Assembly (NCBI RefSeq): GCF_001424905.1
Contig: NZ_LMCU01000001.1
Span: 1,853,480 to 1,917,479 of the forward strand
Reading direction: 5' to 3'
Length of the DNA stretch: 64,000 nucleotides
From: Leifsonia sp. Root112D2
GTDB lineage: Bacteria > Actinomycetota > Actinomycetes > Actinomycetales > Microbacteriaceae
In this document: positions 26,910 through 34,183 of the stretch, one piece after another
How the letters are laid out: the number at the start of each line of letters is the position of its first letter
Numbering within the stretch: the stretch's first letter is position 1
Program-made: the position numbers and the translations under genes
The notes under the pieces: generated by a model
Database searches by the model: none
What the model saw: only the letters and a program-made list of their open reading frames with translations
Told to the model about the DNA's origin: nothing

Positions 26910-27938
26910 ATGGGTGGAGTCTGGAGCGGTGGGCTGGTCGTTCTGGCTGCCGCTGCGCTCTGGCTCGTCTATCTGATTCCCACCTGGCTGCGCCGTCGCG
27001 AGTACCTCGCCACCGAGCGCAACGCGGTGCGACTGCAACAGACGCTGCGCATCCTGGCCGAGACATCCGAGGTGCCGGAGCAGGTGCGACTCGAGGCGAA
27101 TGCCCGCACGGTGGCCGAGCAGCAGAAGCTGTTGCGTGAGGCCGAGGCTCGTGCAGCGGCGCTGGCACGCGCAGAGGCCGACGCGAAGGCTGCAGAAGAC
27201 GCGCTCGCCGCCGCGCAGGCCACGGCTCGTGCACAGGCGACCGCGGCCGCGGCGCGCGCCGCGATGCCCGTGGTGCGGATGCCTGTCGTGCCGGCGGAGA
27301 CCGGCACCGAGGCCGTGGACCGTCGCCGTCGCATCCGTCGCGCGCGAGCGAGCGTTTCGCTCGTGATGCTGCTTTCGCTTCTCGGCGCGGGTTTCGGCGT
27401 CTACGCGGTGCTCGCGCTGGCAACCTGGCTCGTGCTCGCAGCATCGCTCGTCGTGGCGCTCGGATGCGTCATCACGCTGAGCGCCCTGGCTCGCTCAACG
27501 CGCGCGGCGACCGCCGTTCGCGCGTCGGCTCCGTCTCGCACCTCACACGAGCTGTTCGACCATGCCGATCATGTCGAGGCAGCCCCGGAGGTCGCGGCGC
27601 CCACCTGGACACCACGTCCGCTGCCCAAGCCGCTGTACCAGTCGCAGGGTACCGCCGCTGCCGGCGCCATGGCGTCGGTGGATGCCGTGGTCGCGCTGCG
27701 CAGATCGGCCGCCGCTGCGGATCTCGCGCGACGTGCCGCGGAGCTGGAGCCTGCGGTGCCGAGACTGCGTCCGGCGGCGACACCGGCTGCCGTCTCGGTT
27801 GCGCCCGCTGCCGTGGCTGAGACGCCAGAGACGCCGGCCGCACCCAGCCGCTTTGCGAGCATGGGCATCGTGAATGGCGCCGAGGGCGCATCCATCGATC
27901 TGGATGCGGCGCTGCGTCGTCGTCGCGCCGCGGGCTGA
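26910..27938 (+). CDS. Membrane protein with Ala-rich coiled coil, unknown function
   Basis: A 342-residue protein. One membrane segment lies at the N-terminus (GLVVLAAAALWLVYLIPTWL, residues 7-26), followed by a charged RRREY motif, a long Ala/Glu/Arg helical region (residues 50-125) likely to form a coiled coil, two further membrane segments (about 150-195), and a Pro/Ala-rich disordered tail ending in DLDAALRRRRAAG. I recognise the WLxYLxPTWLRRREY start from uncharacterised actinobacterial membrane proteins in this galU neighbourhood. TACCGT ends six bases before ATG 26910, which fixes the start. Confidence 0.75.
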   Translation: MGGVWSGGLVVLAAAALWLVYLIPTWLRRREYLATERNAVRLQQTLRILAETSEVPEQVRLEANARTVAEQQKLLREAEARAAALARAEADAKAAEDALAAAQATARAQATAAAARAAMPVVRMPVVPAETGTEAVDRRRRIRRARASVSLVMLLSLLGAGFGVYAVLALATWLVLAASLVVALGCVITLSALARSTRAATAVRASAPSRTSHELFDHADHVEAAPEVAAPTWTPRPLPKPLYQSQGTAAAGAMASVDAVVALRRSAAAADLARRAAELEPAVPRLRPAATPAAVSVAPAAVAETPETPAAPSRFASMGIVNGAEGASIDLDAALRRRRAAG

Positions 27939-28096
27939 TGAGCGACGAGGGCGGGGACCCCGCCTGCTGGTTGCAGAACGTCTGCCCCGAGTGTGGTTTT
28001 CTGGTCGAGGGCCGACTGCCCGAGACGTGCCCGCGTTGTGGCGCCCCACTTGTAGAGAACGGGCCCCCCGAGATACCGGGCACTTCTGAGAGGTGA
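27938..28096 (+). CDS. 52-residue zinc-ribbon microprotein
   Basis: This ORF begins with an ATG that overlaps the stop of the membrane-protein gene (TGATG), so it is translationally coupled. It encodes 52 residues, starting MSDEGGDPACW, with two zinc-knuckle pairs, CPECG (about residues 16-20) and CPRCG (about 32-36), 11 residues apart, followed by an acidic/Pro tail. The spacing suits a zinc ribbon (rubredoxin-like knuckles). The coupling, the GC-rich third positions and the paired cysteines argue for a real gene. Function unknown. A long palindrome begins on its stop codon. Confidence 0.7.
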   Translation: MSDEGGDPACWLQNVCPECGFLVEGRLPETCPRCGAPLVENGPPEIPGTSER

Positions 28097-28148
28097 GGTG
28101 ACAGATATCGACCTTCGTTCGCGAACGAACGTCGATTTGCGTCACCTC
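28095..28148. repeat. 54-bp interrupted palindrome
   Basis: The outer arms GAGGTGAC (28095-28102) and GTCACCTC (28141-28148) are perfect inverts, CGAC/GTCG pair inside them, and the centre is a perfect 16-base palindrome TTCGTTCGCGAACGAA (28114-28129). All share one axis at 28121.5. It lies between the zinc-ribbon ORF and the NmrA-type gene. It could be a terminator hairpin for the upstream operon or an operator; the absence of a U-tract and the strongly symmetric AT/CG core leave both open. Confidence 0.75.
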
Positions 28149-28204
28149 GGGAAGAGACCCGGCTGCGCTGCGTTGTATCCGGTACACCACCGAAAGGGAG
28201 AACT

Positions 28205-29065
28205 ATGTCTTTTGTCGTCACCGGAGCCACCGGCCACCTCGGCCGCCTCGCTGTCGAGGCCCTGCTGAGGCGGGGCACCGCGCCCGAGCAGATCGTCGCG
28301 GTCGGTCGCACCGTGCAGAAGCTCGATGACCTCGCCGCCCGTGGTGTGCGTGTCGCGCAGATCGATTACACCAGGCCCGAGACTCTCGGTGCGGCATTCG
28401 AGGGCGCCGAAGCCCTGCTGCTCGTCTCGGGCAGCGAGGTCGGACAGCGTGTGGCCCAGCACACCAATGTCGTTACCGCTGCGAAGGCGGCCGGGGTAGC
28501 ACGCATCGTGTACACGAGCGCTCCGCATGCCGACACCTCCGAGCTGGTGCTCGCGCCCGAGCACAAGGTCACCGAGCAGCTCATTCGTGACTCCGGCATC
28601 CCCTTCACGCTGTTGCGTAACAACTGGTACACCGAGAACTACGTGTCCACGCTCGAGCAGGCGCGCAAGACCGGCACGGTCGTGGGCAGCGCTGGTGCTG
28701 GCCGTGTCGCCAGTGCCACCCGTGCCGACTACGCTGATGCCGCGGCCGTGGTTTTGACAGGAACCGGTCACGACAACGCGGTGTATGAACTTTCCGGCGA
28801 CGTGGCCTGGAGCTTCGATGAGCTGGCCGCCACCATTGCGACGATCGTCGGCCGCGAGGTGAGCTACGAGGCCGTGACGCCTGAAGAGCATCTCGCGATC
28901 CTCACAGCGGCAGGACTGGACGAGGGCACGGCCGGGTTCGTGGTAGCGCTGGATGGCAACATCCGAGACGGGGCGCTCGCCGAGACATCCGGTGAACTGA
29001 ACGGGCTTATCGGGCGGCCGACCACATCGCTCGAGGCGGGCCTGCGCGCGGCTCTCGGCGCCTGA
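28205..29065 (+). CDS. NmrA-like NAD(P)H quinone reductase (QorB/YtfG type)
   Basis: A 286-residue atypical SDR. VTGATGHLGRLAVEALL is the NAD(P) loop (TGATGxxG). There is no YxxxK pair; instead the protein has the NmrA-type VYTSAPHADTS and LLRNNWYTENY segments, typical of NAD(P)H:quinone reductase 2 (QorB) proteins. It probably reduces quinones or acts as a redox sensor. AAAGGGAGAACT precedes the ATG. The palindrome at 28095-28148 lies about 55 bases upstream and may regulate it. Confidence 0.88.
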   Translation: MSFVVTGATGHLGRLAVEALLRRGTAPEQIVAVGRTVQKLDDLAARGVRVAQIDYTRPETLGAAFEGAEALLLVSGSEVGQRVAQHTNVVTAAKAAGVARIVYTSAPHADTSELVLAPEHKVTEQLIRDSGIPFTLLRNNWYTENYVSTLEQARKTGTVVGSAGAGRVASATRADYADAAAVVLTGTGHDNAVYELSGDVAWSFDELAATIATIVGREVSYEAVTPEEHLAILTAAGLDEGTAGFVVALDGNIRDGALAETSGELNGLIGRPTTSLEAGLRAALGA

Positions 29066-29080
29066 CGTCGCTCACAGGAA

Positions 29081-29112
29081 GGGCGGGCACGGCACCAGGC
29101 GTGTCCGCGCCC
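29081..29112 (+). terminator. Probable terminator hairpin after the NmrA-like gene
   Basis: GGGCGGGCACG (29081-29091) can pair with CGTGTCCGCGCCC (29100-29112) around an eight-base loop, with a small bulge. It lies just after the reductase gene and before the tRNA gene. There is no U-tract. Confidence 0.5.
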
Positions 29113-29149
29113 TCCCGTGAACGCGTGATATCGTAGCTAAGCAGTTTGA

Positions 29150-29225
29150 GGGGCTATGGCGCAGTTGGTAGCGCGCTTCGTTCGCATCGAAGAGGTCAGG
29201 AGTTCGAATCTCCTTAGCTCCACCA
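29150..29225 (+). tRNA. tRNA-Ala (anticodon CGC)
   Basis: A complete cloverleaf. The acceptor stem GGGGCTA (29150-29156) pairs with TAGCTCC (29215-29221), the discriminator is A, and CCA is encoded (29223-29225). The D arm is GCGCAGTTGGTAGCGC. The anticodon stem CTTCG/CGAAG encloses loop TTCGCAT with CGC at 29183-29185. The T arm is AGGAGTTCGAATCTCCT. It reads GCG alanine codons, which are frequent in this genome. The G-U wobble near the acceptor end (third G opposite T) is tolerated. Confidence 0.97.
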
Positions 29226-29239
29226 TTCAGGCGTAGAGG

Positions 29240-30178
29240 TCAGGCCGCGGGCGGCACGGCCACGACCTTGCCGTGGATCTCGCCTGCTTCGGCCTGCCGA
29301 TGGATCGCGGGCAGCTCGCTCAGCGGCACACGCCTTGCGATCTCGACGGTCAGCTCACCGCTGTCGATCAGGGCGACGAGTTGCGTGAGCGCATCCGCGT
29401 CGGGGTGAAGGAAGATCGTGACCGCGCGAACCTGTCGCTGCTCGTCGCCGGGCGTCGGCACGGTCGGCGTCGTGGACACCACCACGCCGCCGTCTCGAAC
29501 CCGCGCCACCAGGGCGGTGAACCCCTCGGGGCTGATCGGGGCCAGGTTGAGCAGCATGTCGACGGGCTCAGTAATTGCATCGAGCACCGTGGTCGCCGTG
29601 TGGTCGATGATCTCGTCCGCGCCGGATGCCGTGACGCTCTCGATGCTTCGCGGGCTCGCGGTGGCGATGACGAACGCGCCCGCACGCTTGGCGAGCTGAA
29701 CCGCGTACCCGCCTACGGGGCCGCCGGCGCCGTTGATGAGCACTCGCTGACCGGCCGTGAGGTCGCCCGCCTCGAACAGTGCCTGCCACGCGGTGAGCCC
29801 GACAGAGGGCACCCCGGCGGCATCTACCAGAGGGATACTCGATGGGGCCTTCACCAATGACTCCGCCGGCGCGACGACATACTGTGCCGCCGATCCGTCC
29901 GCGGTCATCGGGATGAACCCGACGACGTTCTCGCCGACGGTGAGACCGTTCACCCCGTCACCGAGCGCGTCGATCGTGCCGGAAACGTCGTAGCCAGGAA
30001 CGTGGGGGAGCGTCACCGGAAACGGCAGGAAACCGCCTCGGATGCCTCCGTCTGCCGGGTTGTACGCAGACCCGGCAACCCTGACACGCACCTCACCGGT
30101 GCCCGGAACGGGCCGCTCGGTGTCTTCGTAGCGGAGAACCTCTGGACCGCCTGTCTCGTGGAACCGTACTGCCTTCAT
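29240..30178 (-). CDS. Zinc-independent quinone oxidoreductase (MDR superfamily), MarR-regulated
   Basis: A 312-residue medium-chain dehydrogenase/reductase. MKAVRFHETGGPEVLRYED is the QOR-type start, VPGYDVSGTIDALGDGV covers the catalytic-domain loop, and GAGGPVGGYAVQLAKRAG is the NADPH fold. No zinc-ligand cysteines are seen, so it belongs to the quinone-reductase branch, which detoxifies quinones or enones. GAAGGG precedes the ATG. The 113-base divergent region to a MarR gene contains three copies of one operator, so expression is probably induced by an electrophile or phenolic compound sensed by MarR. Confidence 0.9.
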   Translation of the reverse strand: MKAVRFHETGGPEVLRYEDTERPVPGTGEVRVRVAGSAYNPADGGIRGGFLPFPVTLPHVPGYDVSGTIDALGDGVNGLTVGENVVGFIPMTADGSAAQYVVAPAESLVKAPSSIPLVDAAGVPSVGLTAWQALFEAGDLTAGQRVLINGAGGPVGGYAVQLAKRAGAFVIATASPRSIESVTASGADEIIDHTATTVLDAITEPVDMLLNLAPISPEGFTALVARVRDGGVVVSTTPTVPTPGDEQRQVRAVTIFLHPDADALTQLVALIDSGELTVEIARRVPLSELPAIHRQAEAGEIHGKVVAVPPAA

Positions 30179-30200
30179 GGTGTCTTCCCTTCAATGATGT

Positions 30201-30216
30201 ACTTCGAATTTGAAGT
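30201..30216. promoter_or_regulatory. MarR operator, copy 1
   Basis: ACTTCGAATTTGAAGT is a near-perfect 16-base palindrome (ACTTC/GAAGT arms) about 22 bases upstream of the quinone oxidoreductase ATG. It shares the pattern RCTTYGARTWYRAAGY with two further copies in the same gap. Confidence 0.6.
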
Positions 30217-30238
30217 AACTGACGATCACGCTAGCACT

Positions 30239-30254
30239 GCTTCGAATACGAAGC
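30239..30254. promoter_or_regulatory. MarR operator, copy 2
   Basis: GCTTCGAATACGAAGC is a 16-base palindrome with perfect seven-base arms around the central AT. It is 38 bases from copy 1 and 20 bases from copy 3, so copies 2 and 3 lie on the same face of the helix. Confidence 0.65.
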
Positions 30255-30258
30255 AAGT

Positions 30259-30274
30259 ACTTTGAGTTCAAAGC
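30259..30274. promoter_or_regulatory. MarR operator, copy 3, next to the marR promoter
   Basis: ACTTTGAGTTCAAAGC is the third copy of the pseudo-palindrome. It ends six bases before the -10 box TACGCT (30280-30285) of the divergent MarR gene, so binding here would repress the regulator itself. Confidence 0.6.
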
Positions 30275-30291
30275 ACTGATACGCTGGGTTC

Positions 30292-30804
30292 ATGAGCTCC
30301 TCGCCGCCGCCCCTGGATGCCACACAGCTGGGCGCGTACTTCGCCCTCATCGAGACGAGCAGCCTGCTCAAGCACGCCGTCGAGCAGCAACTCGTGGAGG
30401 TCGGAGGCCTCAGCTATGTGCAGTTCCAGCTCCTGGCCACCCTGGGTGACTCCCCGACGGGCAGTTGCCGAATGACCGACCTGGCCGACGGTGTCGTCTA
30501 CAGCCGCAGTGGCCTGACCTACCAGGCCCAGGTGCTGGAGAAGCGCGGGCTCGTGGCCCGTTCGCACTCGGCCGACGACGAGCGCAGCATCACCGTCACC
30601 ATCGCCGACGAGGGGCGAGCCGTGCTCGGAACCGTCTTCCCCGGTCACATCGCGGTGCTCGACGAGTTGCTGTTCGCACCCCTGTCGCGTTCCGACATCG
30701 AGACGCTCGCTGACATCCTCACCCGCGTGCGGGATCACATGCGCAGCACGCCGCCCCGCTCCGCGGCCCCACGCCGTCGCCGCAAAACGGCCGCGCACGA
30801 CTAG
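30292..30804 (+). CDS. MarR family transcriptional regulator
   Basis: A 170-residue winged-helix regulator. The N-terminal dimerisation helix includes LKHAVEQQLVEVGGLSYVQFQLLATLG, the recognition helix lies around TDLADGVVYSRSGLTYQAQVLEKRGLV, and the wing is HSADDERSITVTIADEG, the DxRxxxV-type MarR wing. The C-terminus is basic (RRRRK). It is divergent from the quinone oxidoreductase gene, with three shared operators between them. TACGCT ends six bases before the ATG with no ribosome site, so it is probably leaderless. Confidence 0.93.
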   Translation: MSSSPPPLDATQLGAYFALIETSSLLKHAVEQQLVEVGGLSYVQFQLLATLGDSPTGSCRMTDLADGVVYSRSGLTYQAQVLEKRGLVARSHSADDERSITVTIADEGRAVLGTVFPGHIAVLDELLFAPLSRSDIETLADILTRVRDHMRSTPPRSAAPRRRRKTAAHD

Positions 30805-30910
30805 CAACGCGCGATTGATGAGCATTGCGCTGAGGGTCGCATGCCTGCACTCAGTGGAATCTGGCTCAATCAGTTTTCACGCATGTGGCCGAAGCCACCC
30901 GCCTCCACCA

Positions 30911-31771
30911 TCACTTGAGCAGGCGTGACAGCAGGCGATCGGCGAGCGGTTTGCCGCCGGTCTGGCAGGTTGGGCAGTACTGCAGGCTCGAGTCGGCGAA
31001 GATCACCTGCCGCACGGTGTCGCCGCAGACCGGGCATGCCTCTCCCGCGCGGCCGTGAACCTGCAGGCCGCTCTTCTTCTCCCGTTTGAGTTCGGATGCC
31101 GCGAGGCCGTCCGCGCGCGCTATCGCGCCGCGCAGGGTGGCTTGCATCGCTCCGTAGAGCCGGGAGCTGTCATCCGGGGGCATCGAGGCGGGCTTGAACG
31201 GCGACATGCGGGCGGCGTGCAAAATCTCGTCGGAGTATGCGTTGCCGATGCCGGCGATGATCGACTGGTTGCGCAGCACGCCCTTGATCTGCGACCGCCC
31301 AGCGGTGACGAGGATGTCGGCGAAGACCTGCTCGGTGAATGCCTCGTCGAGCGGATCGGGCCCGAGCCGCGCAATGCCCGGCACGTCCGCCGGGCGGCGA
31401 ACCACATAAATGGCGAGGCTCTTCTTGGTGCCCGCCTCGGTGATGTCGAGTCCGGAGCCATCGTCGAGCACCAGCCGGGCGGCCAGCGGGCCCTTGCCCG
31501 GTCGGCCGGTGCGCACCGGTGCACCCTCGCGCCACCGGATCCAGCCCGCCCGCGCCAGATGAATGATGAGATGCACTTCGCCGACGGGAATGTCGAGGAA
31601 CTTGCCGTGGCGCGTCACTGTCGCGATGACCCGGCCGGCCAGGGCGGAGACGGGCGGATCGAACGTCTTCAGCGCCGCGAACGACACGACCTCAAGCCGA
31701 TCGACGGTGCGGCCGCCGAGGCGCGCGCCGAGATCTGTCACGAGCGCGTGGACCTCTGGCAGCTCTGGCAC
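30911..31771 (-). CDS. Fpg/Nei family DNA glycosylase
   Basis: A 286-residue base-excision enzyme. I start at GTG 31771 because it gives the obligatory N-terminus MPELPEV, in which Pro2 is the Schiff-base nucleophile and Glu3 the acid. RHGKFLDI holds the conserved lysine, QSIIAGIGNAYSDEIL is the helix-two-turn-helix DNA-binding region, and the C-terminal zinc finger has CPVCG and CPTCQ. The usual R(G/S)T just before the last CxxC is replaced by DSSLQ, so the phosphate-contacting Arg appears lost; this is an actinobacterial-type variant of uncertain substrate range. CAGACT lies six bases before the GTG. Confidence 0.88.
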   Translation of the reverse strand: MPELPEVHALVTDLGARLGGRTVDRLEVVSFAALKTFDPPVSALAGRVIATVTRHGKFLDIPVGEVHLIIHLARAGWIRWREGAPVRTGRPGKGPLAARLVLDDGSGLDITEAGTKKSLAIYVVRRPADVPGIARLGPDPLDEAFTEQVFADILVTAGRSQIKGVLRNQSIIAGIGNAYSDEILHAARMSPFKPASMPPDDSSRLYGAMQATLRGAIARADGLAASELKREKKSGLQVHGRAGEACPVCGDTVRQVIFADSSLQYCPTCQTGGKPLADRLLSRLLK

Positions 31772-31853
31772 GCCACCAGTCTGCACCGCACGCCGGACAT
31801 CCGGCTAGAGCCCGAGCGGCCGCCTGCACCACGGCGTCGCTCGGCGGCGACAT

Positions 31854-32327
31854 TCAGCGCGCGGTCTGCGCATCCTCCGCGTCGATCTTCTCCAGCACGG
31901 TGCTCGCAATCTCGGCGAGGGTGTCGAGCTGCTGGGTGCTCAGAACATCTGCAACGTAGCGCCGCACGGCGGCCTCGTGGTGGCGACGGGCGGCCTCGGC
32001 GACGGTACGGCCCGCCTCGGAGGCGCGCACGATGAAACCGCGGTTGTCTTCGACGCACTCCTCCCGCACGAGGAGGCCGCGTTCGGTCATGCGGCGCAGT
32101 TGGTGCGAGAGCCGGCTCTTCTCCCAGTCGAGCCCGCAGCGCAACGCGAGCGAGCGAACCGAGCCGTCCGGTGATTCGATGACCGCTGCGAGAATCTCGT
32201 AATCGGCCTCGGAGAGCCCGGTCTCGCGGGCGAGCTCCCGGCCGAGCCGACCGCTGAGCTGCGTGCGCATGCGCTGATAGCTGGCCCAGGCATCCGCCTC
32301 GCGTGCGCTGAGTTCCGAATCGGCCAT
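31854..32327 (-). CDS. MarR family transcriptional regulator
   Basis: A 157-residue winged-helix regulator. Dimerisation helix: WASYQRMRTQLSGRLGRELAR; recognition region: SLALRCGLDWEKSRLSHQLRRM; wing: RGLLVREECVEDNRGFIVRAS. It is divergent from an operon of an F420/NADPH reductase and an LLM flavin oxidoreductase. The 73-base gap holds two copies of GTTGATNNATCAAC, its probable operators. TAGAAT ends six bases before the ATG, indicating a leaderless start. Confidence 0.92.
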   Translation of the reverse strand: MADSELSAREADAWASYQRMRTQLSGRLGRELARETGLSEADYEILAAVIESPDGSVRSLALRCGLDWEKSRLSHQLRRMTERGLLVREECVEDNRGFIVRASEAGRTVAEAARRHHEAAVRRYVADVLSTQQLDTLAEIASTVLEKIDAEDAQTAR

Positions 32328-32339
32328 GACGTCATTCTA

Positions 32340-32353
32340 GTTGATGGATCAAC
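32340..32353. promoter_or_regulatory. MarR operator, copy 1 (GTTGATGGATCAAC)
   Basis: A perfect palindrome with six-base arms around GG, immediately upstream of the -10 box (32334-32339, minus strand) of the MarR gene, so it would block autoregulated transcription. Confidence 0.65.
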
Positions 32354-32362
32354 CAAATGCGC

Positions 32363-32368
32363 TATGGT
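32363..32368 (+). promoter_or_regulatory. Candidate -10 box of the F420-reductase/LLM operon
   Basis: TATGGT lies between the two operator copies; its predicted start point (near 32375) is inside the second operator. No clear -35 box is seen. Confidence 0.4.
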
Positions 32369-32369
32369 G

Positions 32370-32383
32370 GTTGATGTATCAAC
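32370..32383. promoter_or_regulatory. MarR operator, copy 2 (GTTGATGTATCAAC)
   Basis: The same arms as copy 1 around GT, extended by one flanking pair (GG...CC). It lies 30 bases (about three helical turns) from copy 1 and overlaps the predicted start point of the reductase operon, whose ribosome site GAGGAG follows. Confidence 0.65.
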
Positions 32384-32400
32384 CTAGTGAGGAGCGGCGA

Positions 32401-33072
32401 ATGACCACTATCGGCATTCTGGGAGCGGGACGGGTCGGCACGGCCATCGCGCGTGCAGCGGTGGGCGCGGGCTACCCGGTCAACATTGCCGCGTCGTCGG
32501 GTGCGGAAGATATCGCCCTCATCGTCGAGATCATGGCGCCCGGTGCCACGGCGATGACGGCTGCGGATGTCGCTGCATCCGCGGATATCGTCGTGCTCGC
32601 GATACCGCTGCATAAGTACCGCAGCCTCGAGGCGGAGCTGCTCAGCGATCGCGTCGTCATCGACGCCATGAACTACTGGGAGCCCACCGACGGCACCATG
32701 CGCGATTTCGCCGACGAGAAACGCGGCACGAGCGAGGTCGTGGCCGAGCACCTCGCCCATTCCCGCGTGGTCAAGAGTCTCAACCACATCGGCTACCACG
32801 AACTCGAGCAGGATGCGCTGCCCGCCGGGCATCCGCGGCGTCGCGCACTGGCCGTTGCCAGCGATGATGCGGATGCCGCGCAGCGCGTCATGCGGTTCAT
32901 CGACGCGCTCGGTTACGACGTTGTGAACGCCGGACCGCTCGCATCCGGCCGCGCCCTGCAGCCGGGCGCGGTGATCTTCGGTTCTGCGCACGACCGTGCG
33001 CAACTCATCGACGAACTCAATCGGCAGCCGCGGGCGGATGTCGCGGACTCACCGACGGCGGTTGTCGCATGA
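32401..33072 (+). CDS. NADPH-dependent F420 reductase-like protein
   Basis: A 223-residue protein with N-terminal Rossmann motif IGILGAGRVGTAIARAAVGAG and the NADP-reductase-like continuation VNIAASSGAED. The following LAIPLHKYRSL and VIDAMNYWEPTDGTM match the F420:NADP oxidoreductase-like (NPDDR/F420_oxidored) family, which passes hydride between NADP(H) and F420 or acts as a dinucleotide-binding reductase. GAGGAG precedes the ATG. The LLM flavin enzyme overlaps its end (ATGA), suggesting a reductase/oxidase pair using F420H2 or FMNH2. Confidence 0.85.
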   Translation: MTTIGILGAGRVGTAIARAAVGAGYPVNIAASSGAEDIALIVEIMAPGATAMTAADVAASADIVVLAIPLHKYRSLEAELLSDRVVIDAMNYWEPTDGTMRDFADEKRGTSEVVAEHLAHSRVVKSLNHIGYHELEQDALPAGHPRRRALAVASDDADAAQRVMRFIDALGYDVVNAGPLASGRALQPGAVIFGSAHDRAQLIDELNRQPRADVADSPTAVVA

Positions 33073-34130
33073 GCGGCGACCAGGCGAAGGCCGACATGCA
33101 GATCGGCGCATACAGTTTCGGCGACACCCAGCGCACGAGCGACGGCGGACTGCACACCACCTACGGCGCCATTCGCAACCTGTTCGATGCGATAGTGCAC
33201 GCCGACGCGGTGGGCCTCGACTATTTCGGGGTGGGGGAGCATCACACGCCCGAGATGCCTGCATCCTCGCCCGGCACCGTCGTCGCGGCCGCCGCCGCGG
33301 CCACCCGGCAGATCACGCTCGGCAGCTCGGTGAGCGTGCTCAGCACCGACGACCCCGTGCGGGTCTTCCAGCAGTTCGCGACAGCGGATGCCATTGCTCC
33401 CGGTCGCATCGAAATCACCGCCGGCCGCGGCTCGTCCACCGAGTCGTTCCCACTCTTCGGCTACGACCTCGCCGACTACGACCGGCTCTACGCCGAAAAG
33501 CTGGAGTTGCTGCTCGCCATCAACGCGAGCGAGCGCGTGAGCTGGTCGGGCACCGTTCGCCCGGCGCTGAACGACGCGGTGGTCGTGCCGCGGCCCACAT
33601 CCGGTGCGCTGCCGATCTGGCTCGGAACCGGTGGCAGCCCCCAGTCCTCCGCCCGCGCGGGTTCGCTCGGCCTGCCCGTGGTGTACGGCGTCATCGGCGG
33701 CATTCCTGCCCGTTTTGCGCCGCTTGCCGACCTGTATCGCCGTGCCGCCGCACAGACCGGCCACAGTGGACCGAACATCAAGGTTGCGGTCGCCGGGCTG
33801 GGGTTTATCGCTCCAACGACGCGGGAGGCGAAAGAGCGCTGGTATCCGGGTTGGCACACGGCGTTCGAGGAAATCGGCCGCATCCGTGGCTTTTCGGCTC
33901 CGTCTCGAGCCGAGTTCGACGTGATGGCCCAAAGGGAGGGCGCCTACTTCGTGGGGTCTCCCGACGACGTCGCCGCGCGAATCGTCGAGCTGCACAGGCG
34001 CCTCGGGCATATGCGTCATTTTCTGCAGATGGATCTCGGTGGACTGCCGCAGGAGTACCTGCTCGAATCGATCACCCTGCTGGCGACCGAGGTGAAGCCG
34101 CGCGTCACGCGGCTGCTCGCGAAGAAATAG
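33069..34130 (+). CDS. LLM class flavin-dependent oxidoreductase
   Basis: A 353-residue luciferase-like (TIM-barrel) protein. GLDYFGVGEHHTPEMPASSP is the characteristic N-terminal active-site region, followed by TRQITLGSSVSVLSTDDPVRVFQQFATAD, and PIWLGTGGSPQSSARAGSLGLPV is the flavin phosphate region. Members use FMN or F420. It overlaps the reductase gene by four bases, so the two products probably work together; control is by the divergent MarR. The substrate is unknown. Confidence 0.9.
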   Translation: MSGDQAKADMQIGAYSFGDTQRTSDGGLHTTYGAIRNLFDAIVHADAVGLDYFGVGEHHTPEMPASSPGTVVAAAAAATRQITLGSSVSVLSTDDPVRVFQQFATADAIAPGRIEITAGRGSSTESFPLFGYDLADYDRLYAEKLELLLAINASERVSWSGTVRPALNDAVVVPRPTSGALPIWLGTGGSPQSSARAGSLGLPVVYGVIGGIPARFAPLADLYRRAAAQTGHSGPNIKVAVAGLGFIAPTTREAKERWYPGWHTAFEEIGRIRGFSAPSRAEFDVMAQREGAYFVGSPDDVAARIVELHRRLGHMRHFLQMDLGGLPQEYLLESITLLATEVKPRVTRLLAKK

Positions 34131-34183
34131 CTGCGGTCGGTCCAAGCGCGGACCCGGCACACGCGTCTGCCTAGGATGGAGGC

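Noticed and set aside
30885..30898. Small hairpin GTGGC-CGAA-GCCAC between marR and the glycosylase gene
   Set aside because: The stem has only five pairs and no U-tract; a terminator role is possible but too weak to list.
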